From the NCBI RefSeq assembly GCF_023973145.1, contig NZ_CP099546.1:2914001-2978000 (forward strand): a stretch of 64,000 bases of DNA, read 5' to 3'. This document shows positions 28,790-37,112 of the stretch, piece after piece. This stretch comes from Natronosalvus vescus. GTDB taxonomy: Archaea > Halobacteriota > Halobacteria > Halobacteriales > Natrialbaceae. Position numbers and translations under genes: made by a program. Numbering within the stretch: position 1 is the stretch's first letter; each line of letters opens with the position of its first letter. The notes beneath the pieces are model-generated. The model was not told where the DNA came from. It saw only the letters and a list, made by a program, of their open reading frames with translations, and did no database searches.

Positions 28790-30070
28790 TTAATCAGATA
28801 CTCCCACCCGACCATCGGCCTGATAGCCTCGAACGGTCGGGTGGGTCACGGTCGGGCTGTCCACAAGCCCCGATGCCTGCCGTCGCACCTTCCGAACTTG
28901 GGGAAGGCTGTTGAGAGCAGGCACATTCCAACTCATACACTTCTCGATACCTTTCACGGCGATATTGACGCTTGCACCACGGTCACTGTGGTCTTGATGA
29001 CTACAAGACTTGCACTTGAATCGCTTCTTCCGCCGATTCGCCCGTTCAGCGTGCCCACACAACGGGCACCGCTGGCTCGTCTTGTACGGGTCAATCGAAT
29101 CCGAGGGGATTCCCTCGAACGCAGCCTTGTACGACGTATAGAACTGGAGAGCGCGAAACGGCAAGTGGTGCAAGCGTCGGTTCATCCGCGTGCCGTAGTC
29201 GATACTGTCGCGCATCTCTTTGAGGTCTTCAAAGACGATGCACGGCTTCTCGAACCGCTGGCTCCACTCCACGATGTGACGGCTCACCTTGTGGAGTCGG
29301 TCACGGACGAACCGTTCCTCGCGCCCTTCCAGCGTGTCGTGGATGCTGTCCTTCCCCGCGTTCTGGACGCGCTTCCTCATCGTGAAATAGCGGTGGCGCT
29401 CGAACTTGATTTCGGGGAAGTCGATAACCAACGTATCCTCGACACCATTCTCGGAGAGTGCAGTGAGAGCCACGTTGTCCTCGTTCACATCGACACCGAT
29501 AACCGTCCGAGAGTCCTGCTTGTCTCGCACAGTACGTTCGGTGTTGCGAATATTGACGTGGAGTTCCGGTTCTCCCTCGCGCCACAGGGCTTCACTGGTC
29601 GTGACTTTCCACTCATCGCTCGTTAGTGCGTTCTTGAGCAAATCAAGGTGGGAGTCACTACCCTTGAGGATACCTTTGACGTGGTTGTAGGGTTTCGCAC
29701 TGATGCGAAACGCCACTTCGTCCTCATCGGTGAGCGAGAGGTTGTAGCCTTCTTCGTAGTTGGCTCGAAGTGGGTACGCGCCACCTTTGGTGTGGCTGGG
29801 AATGTTGTAGTCGTCGTAGTCGTAGTAATTCTCCATCGCTTCCAAGGCCTTGGCGACGATGCGTTGAGTCGTGTTCTTGATGAGGTCGGCCTCGTCTTCG
29901 AGACGAGGAGAAATGTCGTCCCAGTCCACGCCGTTTTTGGCAAGGCGGATGGTTTCGTTGTACACCCAGCGGGCTTCGAGGGTGGCGTCTTTGAGCAGAC
30001 TCTCGTTGTCACTCTGGATGTCGAGTTGGAAGTCCAGCGTCTTCACGAGAGTCGGCTCTTCGGTTGTCAT
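28790..30070 (-). CDS. tnpB: TnpB RNA-guided nuclease of IS200/IS605
   Basis: 426 residues. The RuvC-like active site is complete: Asp in TVIGVDVNEDNVAL (about 192), Glu in CIVFEDLKEMRD (about 281) and Asp in HSDRGASVNIA (about 368). A four-Cys zinc finger lies between the last two (CPLCG...CKSC). In this family the protein, with an RNA from the element's end, cuts DNA lacking the element and so favours its retention. It starts with ATG overlapping the DUF2080 stop (ATGA). The length is normal. Confidence 0.93.
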   Translation of the reverse strand: MTTEEPTLVKTLDFQLDIQSDNESLLKDATLEARWVYNETIRLAKNGVDWDDISPRLEDEADLIKNTTQRIVAKALEAMENYYDYDDYNIPSHTKGGAYPLRANYEEGYNLSLTDEDEVAFRISAKPYNHVKGILKGSDSHLDLLKNALTSDEWKVTTSEALWREGEPELHVNIRNTERTVRDKQDSRTVIGVDVNEDNVALTALSENGVEDTLVIDFPEIKFERHRYFTMRKRVQNAGKDSIHDTLEGREERFVRDRLHKVSRHIVEWSQRFEKPCIVFEDLKEMRDSIDYGTRMNRRLHHLPFRALQFYTSYKAAFEGIPSDSIDPYKTSQRCPLCGHAERANRRKKRFKCKSCSHQDHSDRGASVNIAVKGIEKCMSWNVPALNSLPQVRKVRRQASGLVDSPTVTHPTVRGYQADGRVGVSD

Positions 30071-30222
30071 TCTTTGTCTTGTTCAGTGGGTTCTGAGGTG
30101 CGAACGACTTTCACGTCCGCGCCACGCCAGCGTTTTGGGACGGTGACGTGGGCGCTGTTCCCGAACGGTTTGACCTCTCCGTCGAGAACTTCTTCGCCGT
30201 CGATTTCAAAGCGATTCGCCAT
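30067..30222 (-). CDS. DUF2080 family transposase-associated protein
   Basis: A 51-residue protein beginning MANRFEIDGEEVLDGEVKPF and containing GNSAHVTVPKRWRGADVKVV, an AbrB/SpoVT-like swapped-hairpin pattern typical of DUF2080 proteins linked to haloarchaeal IS elements. Its stop overlaps the tnpB start by four bases, so the two are translated together. It is divergent from tnpA. It might bind the element's own promoter region (inference). Confidence 0.8.
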   Translation of the reverse strand: MANRFEIDGEEVLDGEVKPFGNSAHVTVPKRWRGADVKVVRTSEPTEQDKE

Positions 30223-30264
30223 ACCAGTGTATATACTTAAGTGTATCGGTGTGGTGTGTCAACT

Positions 30265-30663
30265 ATGGAGGAGAAACGGTCAAATCACACGGTGTACAAC
30301 GCCAACTATCACTTCGTGTGGTGTCCGAAGTACCGCCACGCGATACTGGAGCCAATCGAGGATTCGTTGGATGAGTGTTTTCAGAAGGTATGCGATGAGT
30401 ACGGCTATGACCTACAATCGTTGCACATATCTCCTGACCACGTACACGTGTTCCTGTCCGCGCATCCGAAACACGCGCCGAGCGAGATTGTACGGACAAT
30501 TAAGAGCATCACAGCGCGAGAGATGTGGGAGCAACACGAACCGTTTCTGGAACAGTATTTGTGGGGTGGTGGATTCTGGGAACAGTCATACTATGTCGGG
30601 ACGGCAGGCATAGTGTCGAGCGAGACGATTGAACAGTATATTGAACGAACGGAACACGTTTAG
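30265..30663 (+). CDS. tnpA: IS200/IS605 HUH transposase TnpA (Y1)
   Basis: A 132-residue single-strand transposase. The HUH motif is PDHVHVFLSAHP (about 60-71), and the catalytic Tyr is expected in SSETIEQYIER near the C-terminus. The opening HTVYNANYHFVWCPKYRH is the classical family start. ATG 30265 was chosen over the GTG at 30241, because the eight extra residues are not conserved. It forms a dimer that excises and inserts the element as single-stranded DNA. Confidence 0.93.
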   Translation: MEEKRSNHTVYNANYHFVWCPKYRHAILEPIEDSLDECFQKVCDEYGYDLQSLHISPDHVHVFLSAHPKHAPSEIVRTIKSITAREMWEQHEPFLEQYLWGGGFWEQSYYVGTAGIVSSETIEQYIERTEHV

Positions 30664-30682
30664 TGGAGTTTACGGCCTTCAC

Positions 30683-30703
30683 CCTCGGGTTCAAGCCCCG
30701 AGG
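30683..30703. repeat. IS right subterminal hairpin
   Basis: CCTCGGG TTCAAGC CCCGAGG, a 7-bp stem, close to the other end's hairpin in sequence. It lies 20 bases after the tnpA stop. Confidence 0.7.
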
Positions 30704-30815
30704 CACTCGGCCTGTCTTTTCTGTAGAATCCGAACGTTATGATCGTGAACAGTACCTGCTTTCCGAGTGACCGGTGGCGGAACGCACCCTCGTTCGTGAC
30801 TGTCCGTTTAGACAT

Positions 30816-31319
30816 ACCAGTTTCATTCACCAGACCTGACTAATATCTTGTGCTGTGATGAGTTCGAATAATTTCAGTTGTCGTCGCGATTCAGCGAGCC
30901 GTAACAATGGGACTCGCTCGCGCAATTCCAAAATATATTGGATTAACACGTATTTGTCATCACCCCGTAGCACCTATTGCAGGGAGCACCCCAACGGAAC
31001 ACACGATACCCCCCGTGTGAGTTCAGCCCTGCCACCGAGCCAACCACCCCACATCACCAACACCACCCCGCATCACCACACAGGAATCCACTACGGCGTG
31101 TGCCTCCCAAACCGCCCGTAGTCGTTCCCGGGCGTTTTTCAAACTCCCCCGCTTTTCACCCTTCCACTGGCAACCGACCAGCGACCGTTCTCACAACTAC
31201 TCGGGTCTCAAGAGCCACTGCTCGAGTTCGTCGAAACGTCCGACCCTCCAGACGGTGCCGTGAGGAATTCGTTCTCGACGCTCGAGGTATCGTTGGTGGG
31301 CACCGAAGAAATCGATAAG
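30816..31319. other. intergenic, no gene seen
   Basis: About 500 bases between the broken DUF4234 start and the 3' end of tRNA-Met. It includes a C/A-rich stretch (31000-31120) that codes for nothing plausible. The left part is AT-rich and should contain the former DUF4234 promoter. Confidence 0.5.
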
Positions 31320-31472
31320 TGCCCGGGGAGGGCTCCGAACCCTCGATCTCCGCATGTCCCAGGTTCGAGGCTCGGCAGCATCCTCGAGGGACACGGAGGC
31401 TTCCAAGGCGAAACCGCACCGAATCTCTGAACCCTATGAGTGCGGCGCTATGTCCAGCTAAGCCACCCGGGC
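31320..31472 (-). tRNA. elongator tRNA-Met (CAT) with intron
   Basis: On the minus strand the acceptor GCCCGGG pairs with CCCGGGC and discriminator A (complement of 31320). The anticodon stem CCGCA/TGCGG holds CTCATA with anticodon CAT. The T-arm is GAGGG TTCGGAG CCCTC. Between anticodon base 37 and the 3' strand of the stem lies an insert of about 79 bases (31356-31434 by my assignment). Its ends, GGTTC and GAACC, can pair to form the bulge-helix-bulge cut by the archaeal splicing endonuclease. Exons are 31435-31472 and 31320-31355, giving a 74-nt mature tRNA. An intron at this site of elongator tRNA-Met is known in haloarchaea. Confidence 0.9.
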
Positions 31473-31580
31473 TTGCGTGCACTCTCGGCTTTGGCGCTGG
31501 CTTTCTTTAACCTTCCCATTCACCGGCGGCGTGCAATCCGTACCCACGGATTTATGATCAGCCCTTGCGAAATTCGGGCT

Positions 31581-32627
31581 ATGACTGTTCCCGGAATCGT
31601 CCAGTCGACGCTCGAGGGCGAGGAGATCGCCACTCGGGTGTCACTCGGTGGCGACGACGAACTGTTTATTACGCCCTCGAGAACCATCATCTACCGCGCT
31701 GAAGGTCTATTGAGCGACGAATCTGTCGATGAGTTCGACCACAGCGCCGATCGACTCACGCTCTCGGAAGGCCGTCGAAAGACCACGTTCACCCTCGAGT
31801 ACTCCATCGATGGCGAGCGATCGTTTTCGATCCCAGCCAGTCGAACCGACGATGTTCTCCATCCGGTACTCGCCGGCGTCCTAACCGGCAACGAGATCAC
31901 CGACCCCGGCGAGACCGTCCACCGGACGTTCCGCTTTAGCGAACTGACACTCATCATCACCAGCGACCGCGTCGTCAAACACATCGGCGAGGCCGTCTGG
32001 GACAGCGACTACGAAGGGTATCACTACGACGACGTGACGAATCTCTCGTTCGAGGACGGGAGCGTCGCCACCCAGATCGTCCTCGAGACCGACGGCCGCC
32101 AACAGCGGGTCAAAGCACCGAACGACCGGGCTGACGAAGTCTGTGAACGCCTCAAACGGGCGCTCTTTGCATACTACGACGTGAGCACGCTCGAGGAACT
32201 CAACGCAGCTATCGCCCCCGAGGACGACGACTCGGCGGCTCGATCGACCTCGGGCATCGACTTCGGAGCGGGAGTCGATCCACTCGATGCCAACCCGCCC
32301 GAACCGGAGGAAGACGAGCCAGCGGCGAGGTCGGCTGATTCGGTGGCTGAGAACGATCGGCTCGGGACAGGGAGCGGATCCGACGGTGAAACGACCACGG
32401 CGGAGTACGACGAGTCGGCTGCAGACCCAGGCGCAGGTAGTGGCCAATCGACGGGGGCGACACAGACAGCGGCGGGCGCGGCGCGTGGCGCTACGCACAG
32501 CAGCGATCCGGAATTAGTCGACCGAATCGAATCGCTCGAGGCGGCCGTCGACGCCCAGACGGAGTTACTCGAGTCCCAGCAGCGAACGATCGAACAGTTG
32601 ATTCAGGAGCTCAAGCAGGGTCGGTAA
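31581..32627 (+). CDS. haloarchaeal PH-like domain protein with C-terminal coiled coil
   Basis: 348 residues. Residues 1-215 contain two similar beta-rich halves (IATRVSLGGDDELFITPSRTIIYRAEGLL and FRFSELTLIITSDRVVKHIGEAVW) that look like tandem PH-like domains of a haloarchaeal DUF family. Residues 220-310 are an acidic, Ser/Gly-rich linker. The end (ELVDRIESLEAAVDAQTELLESQQRTIEQLIQEL) is a coiled coil, so it probably oligomerises. ATG 31581 was preferred to an in-frame GTG inside the tRNA gene. Function unknown. Confidence 0.75.
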   Translation: MTVPGIVQSTLEGEEIATRVSLGGDDELFITPSRTIIYRAEGLLSDESVDEFDHSADRLTLSEGRRKTTFTLEYSIDGERSFSIPASRTDDVLHPVLAGVLTGNEITDPGETVHRTFRFSELTLIITSDRVVKHIGEAVWDSDYEGYHYDDVTNLSFEDGSVATQIVLETDGRQQRVKAPNDRADEVCERLKRALFAYYDVSTLEELNAAIAPEDDDSAARSTSGIDFGAGVDPLDANPPEPEEDEPAARSADSVAENDRLGTGSGSDGETTTAEYDESAADPGAGSGQSTGATQTAAGAARGATHSSDPELVDRIESLEAAVDAQTELLESQQRTIEQLIQELKQGR

Positions 32628-32813
32628 CGATTCGTTCATTCGTACGAGCAGATAGTATTTTCAGGCACTCGAGCAGGGCGAGAGCGTTGGTTCCGGCTCT
32701 TGGAGTAGATCAGTCCGGTTGGGTAGCCGCCGTCAATCGAGTACCGTCTGTGAGCCGGCTGCGAGAATGCGGCTATCGGGTTGCACGAACACACCGAACC
32801 CGAAGACGGTAAC

Positions 32814-33167
32814 TCACTCCCGACCTGTGACTTTGCGGATACACGACGAGCCGAAGGGGCCGATTTCGCCGGCCTCGAGTTTGATGAAGTGACCAGTCGA
32901 CAGGCTGGAGCCACACCGCTGGCAGTGAAAGTCACCCTCTTTCGTCACGACCTGTTCCTGAAAACGGACGTACTGTCGGCTCTTCACGCGGACAATGCCG
33001 TCCTCACGCTCGATGATTCCCCGAAGTTCGGCCTCGTCGAGGATCGTCCGGGTCAGCGTCGGATTGGTCGTGATCGTCTCGATCCGATCGAGGAGATCCG
33101 GGAGGGGGAGTGAGTCGTGTTCGAGTCGCTCGAGCAGCGCGAGCCCGAGTTCGACGCGCTCGTCCAT
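32814..33167 (-). CDS. DUF5830 family protein, winged helix plus zinc finger
   Basis: 117 residues. The N-terminus predicts a winged helix (LPLPDLLDRIETITTNPTLTRTILDEAELRGIIEREDGIVRV). The C-terminal half has CQRCGSS and a later Cys in GPFGSSCIRKVTG, a probable zinc site. It fits the haloarchaeal DUF5830 pattern. It may bind nucleic acid, but no target is known. It is divergent from the TVP38-like gene. Confidence 0.8.
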   Translation of the reverse strand: MDERVELGLALLERLEHDSLPLPDLLDRIETITTNPTLTRTILDEAELRGIIEREDGIVRVKSRQYVRFQEQVVTKEGDFHCQRCGSSLSTGHFIKLEAGEIGPFGSSCIRKVTGRE

Positions 33168-33296
33168 CGATGTGAGGTGTCCGGTGAATCGTGATAAACG
33201 TTCTGACGAGGAAGGTGAGCCGGAGACACGTGCTGTCGGGGCGGTGAGCCAGACACAAAAGTTTCAACCCCTGGGTTCGAACCCGGTGCTAGTTCG

Positions 33297-34016
33297 ATGT
33301 CGTTACCGCTCGCCGCTCGAGCCCTCCTCGGAACCGTGCTCCTCGGCGTCGTCCTCGTTGGGAGCGTGGTGGTGTCCCCATCGGCGAGTCTCGGCCTCCT
33401 CGAGTCGGTCGCCGGCAATCCCTACCGGTTTGGCCTCGTCGTCGCCGCCCTGTACGCGATTCGCCCCATCTTCGCCTGGCCGACGACACCACTTGCCGTC
33501 GTGGTCGGCTACGGGTTCGGAATCACGCTGGGCGTTCCAATCGCCCTCCTTGGCGTCGCCCTGACGGTGATTCCGGTGTACCTGGTCGTTCGCTGGCTCA
33601 CCGAGTCGTCGGCCGACCGAGCACGGGTGTGTGCAACGCTCCCGTTTGGAACCACCCTCGAGAGGAGCCACCGCGTGGTCACCCAATACTACGAAACCGC
33701 GGGCCCCTTCCGCGGTGTCGTCGCCTCACGGTTGGCCCCAATTCCATCGGACGTCGCGACGGGGGCGGCCGCGGTGAGCGGCGTTCGGCTTCGCCACCTC
33801 GTCGCCGGTACCGTCGTCGGAGAGGTACCGTGGACGATCGCAGCCGTCGTCCTCGGCGCGTCGACGGCGACGCTCGCAGCCAGCGTCCGTGACACCGGTG
33901 GACTGGGCGAGTACGGGATGGCGCTCGCAGTAATCTGCACGGCTGCAGCGGTGGTGCTCGTCGCCCCGGCGGTGTATCACCTCCTTCGGACGCAGGATGG
34001 GGCGCCGACCGCCTGA
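33297..34016 (+). CDS. TVP38/TMEM64 (VTT domain) membrane protein
   Basis: A 239-residue membrane protein with about six hydrophobic segments. The VTT-domain core is seen in PTTPLAVVVGYGFGITLGVPIALLGV (about 62-87) and in ASRLAPIPSDVATGAAAVSGVRLRHLVAGTVVGEVPWT (about 145-182). Family members are linked to lipid scrambling or membrane homeostasis. It converges with the HalX gene, and the two stops lie 14 bases apart. Confidence 0.85.
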   Translation: MSLPLAARALLGTVLLGVVLVGSVVVSPSASLGLLESVAGNPYRFGLVVAALYAIRPIFAWPTTPLAVVVGYGFGITLGVPIALLGVALTVIPVYLVVRWLTESSADRARVCATLPFGTTLERSHRVVTQYYETAGPFRGVVASRLAPIPSDVATGAAAVSGVRLRHLVAGTVVGEVPWTIAAVVLGASTATLAASVRDTGGLGEYGMALAVICTAAAVVLVAPAVYHLLRTQDGAPTA

Positions 34017-34030
34017 AAATGAACCCGCAG

Positions 34031-34555
34031 TTATGCCTCCTCGAAACCATCACCCAGCGACTCACCTAACTTGCCCAACTCGTCCTCGAGTTGCTGGTAG
34101 GTCTCCGTACCCTCGAGTTCCTCCATCGTGAGTTCGTCCTCGAGGGTGTCTTTCTTGTTCGAGAGCGCCTGGAGTTCGCGACGTCCGTCCTGTAAGTATC
34201 GCGACTGAACCCGGAGCGTATCGATGATGCGGGTGAGCTGACTTCGCGTGACGGGTTTCGTGACGTAGTCGTCGATATCGAGTGCAACGATGTCGAGACC
34301 CGGGTCGACTGCGGTCACCATGATGACCCAGCAATCGTGGCCACGGCGACGTATCTCTTCGAGCACTTCGTCGCCGGTGAGATCCGGCATGTGGCGATCC
34401 AGAAGGACGATGTCGACCTCGTCGGTCAGTTGCTCGAGAGCAGATCGACCGTCGTAGGCGGTGAGAACGTCGTAGCTATCCCCAACCCAGGTCGCATACA
34501 GATCCGTGAGTTCGGTCTCGTCGTCGACGACGAGGATCGTCGGTTGAGTAGACAT
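34031..34555 (-). CDS. HalX-domain response regulator
   Basis: 174 residues. The receiver domain has the acidic pair in LVVDDETEL, the phospho-acceptor D53 (IVLLDRHMPDL) and the conserved K100 (YVTKP). Residues 125-165 form the HalX coiled-coil helix pair (QALSNKKDTLEDELTMEELEGTETYQQL). There is no DNA-binding domain. It is likely phosphorylated by a histidine kinase encoded elsewhere; HalX output is not well understood. Confidence 0.92.
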   Translation of the reverse strand: MSTQPTILVVDDETELTDLYATWVGDSYDVLTAYDGRSALEQLTDEVDIVLLDRHMPDLTGDEVLEEIRRRGHDCWVIMVTAVDPGLDIVALDIDDYVTKPVTRSQLTRIIDTLRVQSRYLQDGRRELQALSNKKDTLEDELTMEELEGTETYQQLEDELGKLGESLGDGFEEA

Positions 34556-34806
34556 GGACAGCCTTGTCTCTGAGAAGGGGTCGTTTCGGTCAACTCAGCG
34601 TGTGGGTCGACCGTGGATATGCGACCTCGAGTTGGTGCGTACGTCCGTGGGGATTGGTCGTGGGGTACGTTCGGGGAGGTAGGTTTGGGAATGTACGTTC
34701 GTGAAGTCCGGTCTACGGTGTCGTCGGATGACAGGTGACACCGACGCCCGACAGCCGATCATCCATCTGGTTGACAAGCAAATTTTCCTCTACTGCATCG
34801 CCACAG

Positions 34807-34935
34807 TCAGCGGAACGGATCTGAACAATCGTAGATGACCCCGTGCTGTGGGCAGACGTACTTACAGTGGCGTTTGTAGAGGGATGCCTCACAGCGCGGA
34901 CAGGGTGGGCCGTTGGTGTCGTCTGGTGGGTGCAT
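34807..34935 (-). CDS. 42-residue zinc-binding mini-protein
   Basis: Read on the minus strand: MHPPDDTNGPPCPRCEASLY, then KRHCKYVCPQHGVIYDC and a short end SDPFR. It has CxxC, then CxxxC, His and a last Cys, a compact zinc-finger pattern. I know similar haloarchaeal mini-proteins (CPxC...HCKYVCPQHGV) but no function. It ends with TGA at 34807. The frame and the dense Cys/His pattern make it very likely real. Confidence 0.75.
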   Translation of the reverse strand: MHPPDDTNGPPCPRCEASLYKRHCKYVCPQHGVIYDCSDPFR

Positions 34936-35077
34936 CGAACGCGGCCTCTCGTCGATCCCGGACGCGTGCTCTACTGAAGACGGCGATCCTGGATCGACAG
35001 GTCACGCCGATATCGGTTCCCGACCGTCAAGAGCGTGACGGCTGAAGCGAGATCACGGTCTTACACCGTCTCAACCA

Positions 35078-35097
35078 GTATACAGAAATCGTTTTTG
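35078..35097. promoter_or_regulatory. shared dyad operator, site 1 (aminotransferase A)
   Basis: GTATACAGAAATCGTTTTTG: the left half and centre match the site at 45804-45824 (CAGAAATCGT is identical), while the right half is weak. It lies 20-40 bases upstream of a TATA-like AAATTATTT (about 35118), which is itself about 27 bases before the ATG at 35152. That position suits an activator. Confidence 0.55.
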
Positions 35098-35151
35098 AAG
35101 ATACGAATACTGTTGACAAATTATTTGTGACTGGTTCACATCGTGTTGCAC

Positions 35152-36534
35152 ATGGGCGCCGAACCACCGATCGAGGAACTCCATTTCGCAGATGCACCGT
35201 CAGTCGACGCGGTTCCTGGGCCGAAGTCGCGCACACTGCTCGAGAAACAACGCGAGATCGACAGTAGCGCCGTCGCGTATCCGAACGACATCCCGCTGGC
35301 GTTCGAGGCGGGGAAGGGGGCGACGATCAGGGACGTCGACGGAAACACCTACATCGATATGTTCGCAGGGATCGGCGTCCTCAACGTCGGACACGCGAAC
35401 CCGTACGTCGTCGACGCGATCCACGACCAGATGGACAAACTCGTCCACACGGTCGACTTCCCGACCGAGGCGCGCCTCGACCTCATCGAGAAACTCGACG
35501 AAATCGCTCCGGGCTCGCTCGCCGGGAACAATCGCGTCGTCTTCGGCGGCCCCACGGGGAGCGACGCCATCGAGGCGTCGATCAAACTCGCGAAGTTCAA
35601 CACCGACGGCGACGGGCTGATCGCCTTCCGCGGGGGCTACCACGGCCCAACGAGCGGGGCGATGAGCCTCACCTCGAACACGAAATTCAAGGGCCACTAC
35701 ACGCCGTTGCTTCCGGACGTCGTTCACGCGCCGTACCCCTACCCGTTCGCCCAGGGAAAGAGCCCGGACGATGCCACGAAGGACGCCCTCGAGGAGGTTC
35801 GAGCCATCGTCGAAGACCCCTACAGCGGCCTCGCGAATCCGGCCGGGATCTTCGTCGAGCCGATTCAGGGCGAAGGCGGCGTCGTCGTCCCGCCGGCAGG
35901 GTTCCTCGAGGGCCTCAGGGAGATCGCCGACGACAACTCACTGCCGCTGATCTTCGACGAGATCCAGAGCGGGATTGGACGCACGGGCGAGTGGTTCGCC
36001 GCGGATCACTTCGACGTGACGCCCGACGCGATGACGATGGCGAAAGCCCTCGGCGGGAACGGTCTCCCGCTCTCGGCGACGATGTACCGCGAGGAACTCG
36101 ACACCTGGGGACCGGGCGATCACGCAGGCACCTACCGCGGACACGTCACGGCGATGGTCGGCGGCACTCGTGCGATCGAGTACATCCAGGCCCACGATCT
36201 GCTCGCCCACGCCCGCGACCTCGGTGCGCACATTCGCGCCCGGTTGGAGGAAGTCGCCGAGACGACCCCCGTGCTTGGCGAGGTACGCGGCAAGGGGCTG
36301 TTCATCGGGGCCGAATTCGTCCACGAAGATGGGAGTCCCGCCGACAACGTCGTGGGTTCGATCCAGCAGTACTGTTACGAACACGGCGTGCTGGTGTGGA
36401 CGGCCGGCCGGTACGGGAGCGTCCTCCGACTTCTGCCACCACTCGTACTAACGCGCGAGCTGGCCGACGTTGCCCTCGAGGTGATCGCCGACGGCATCGA
36501 GCACGCAGCCGCCGAAGCGTCGCCATCACGCTAA
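35152..36534 (+). CDS. class III aminotransferase, diaminobutyrate/GABA-type (A)
   Basis: A 460-residue PLP aminotransferase. PLP contacts are [16 protein letters not shown] (about 135-150) and FRGGYHG. The catalytic Lys is in [18 protein letters not shown] (about 300), and Asp in [14 protein letters not shown] binds the ring nitrogen. The [10 protein letters not shown] form resembles diaminobutyrate-2-oxoglutarate aminotransferases (EctB/Dat/DoeD group, from memory). In the context of a DoeA-like hydrolase it is the better candidate for turning L-2,4-diaminobutyrate into aspartate semialdehyde. The ATG at 35152 fits a leaderless start; GTG 35143 is the alternative. An upstream dyad links it to the rest of the cluster. 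Confidence 0.85.
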   Translation: MGAEPPIEELHFADAPSVDAVPGPKSRTLLEKQREIDSSAVAYPNDIPLAFEAGKGATIRDVDGNTYIDMFAGIGVLNVGHANPYVVDAIHDQMDKLVHTVDFPTEARLDLIEKLDEIAPGSLAGNNRVVFGGPTGSDAIEASIKLAKFNTDGDGLIAFRGGYHGPTSGAMSLTSNTKFKGHYTPLLPDVVHAPYPYPFAQGKSPDDATKDALEEVRAIVEDPYSGLANPAGIFVEPIQGEGGVVVPPAGFLEGLREIADDNSLPLIFDEIQSGIGRTGEWFAADHFDVTPDAMTMAKALGGNGLPLSATMYREELDTWGPGDHAGTYRGHVTAMVGGTRAIEYIQAHDLLAHARDLGAHIRARLEEVAETTPVLGEVRGKGLFIGAEFVHEDGSPADNVVGSIQQYCYEHGVLVWTAGRYGSVLRLLPPLVLTRELADVALEVIADGIEHAAAEASPSR

Positions 36535-37112
36535 CGGTGTTGGCCGCTCTCGAGATGGGATCGGCTCCTCTCGAGGTGGCGGATACGAGGGCGGTAACCG
36601 TCGGTCAGTTCGCTGAATGCGCCCTCGAGCGAGATTCTGTCATATTTGACTTTCGTAACCAGCATATACAATAATTGATGAGCGTTTTTCGTTGTACGGA
36701 GTCCGTACGTTCGTATTAGGATACGGTGAACCGATGGCGGGCGGTGACTTCGTGAATCAGTAAACCGCGGCTATTGGCTCTACTCGTCGTGTCGCGTGCG
36801 TCTCTCGAGCGCGGCATCTGGTAGCCGTCATCCGATTCTGCTTGTGACGACGTGGATATCGATTCGTTCTCACAGTAATTGTATACAAATTCTGTATATC
36901 ACGACAACGATTACAGAAAGTCTTAATAACCAATCCGTGGATGTGGTGTTTGGTGGTACCACACACCATGGTATTTGATACATCGATTCGAGACGGTTGC
37001 GGGGGGATAGATCGAAAGAAAAGCCAGTGGTGGGGCTGCAGTGCGTCGGGTGATCGCCACCAGAAGTGGACGTTTTTCGATCCACTGGTTTCGGTACTGA
37101 GAGGTGAGGATC
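36535..37112. other. intergenic, long leader and promoter of the BCCT gene
   Basis: No gene. The part 36840-36990 is AT-rich and carries the dyad at 36881 and a TATA-like CTTAATAACC near 36921. If transcription starts after it, the BCCT message has a leader of about 160 bases. A ribosome site GAGGTGA lies at 37101-37107, unusual in this mostly leaderless neighbourhood. Confidence 0.5.
36881..36900. promoter_or_regulatory. shared dyad operator, site 2 (BCCT transporter)
   Basis: GTATACAAATTCTGTATATC is a good inverted repeat (GTATACA / TGTATAT). It lies about 20 bases upstream of the TATA-like CTTAATAACC, the geometry of an activator site. Confidence 0.65.

Larger units (their letters stand above)
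28741..30722. mobile_element. intact IS200/IS605-family element (tnpA, DUF2080, tnpB)
   Basis: An element of about 2 kb carrying a HUH transposase gene (plus strand) and, divergently, a DUF2080 gene and tnpB (minus strand). Each end has a similar stem-loop: CCTCGGGG-TCAAG-CCCCGAGG at 28755-28775 and CCTCGGG-TTCAAGC-CCCGAGG at 30683-30703. The boundaries were set by rebuilding the interrupted DUF4234 reading frame. No target duplication is seen, as expected for single-strand transposition. All genes look complete, so the element may be active. Confidence 0.85.
28492..30815 (-). pseudogene. DUF4234 membrane protein gene split by an IS element
   Basis: The 5' part (30723-30815) encodes 31 residues, MSKRTVTNEGAFRHRSLGKQ then VLFTIITFGFY. 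The 3' part (28492-28740) resumes with YWYYITFVQLEVGTDAEYSP and runs to a normal TGA. Joined, they make a DUF4234-type protein of about 115 residues, typical of the family, with three membrane segments and the conserved GTDAEYSPLL motif. One or two codons at the join are uncertain. An IS200/IS605 element sits between the halves. The 3' half is open back into the element as a frame of 107 codons, but it has lost its own promoter and N-terminus. Confidence 0.85.

Noticed and set aside
31440-31580. A 47-residue N-terminal extension of the PH-like protein starting inside the tRNA-Met gene.
   Set aside because: It overlaps a certain tRNA on the other strand and is basic and hydrophobic, unlike the acidic protein that follows.
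33273-33284. GGGTTCGAACCC, similar to a tRNA T-arm, before the TVP38-like gene.
   Set aside because: No acceptor, D-arm or anticodon stem can be formed around it. It is a chance 12-bp palindrome or a very old scrap.
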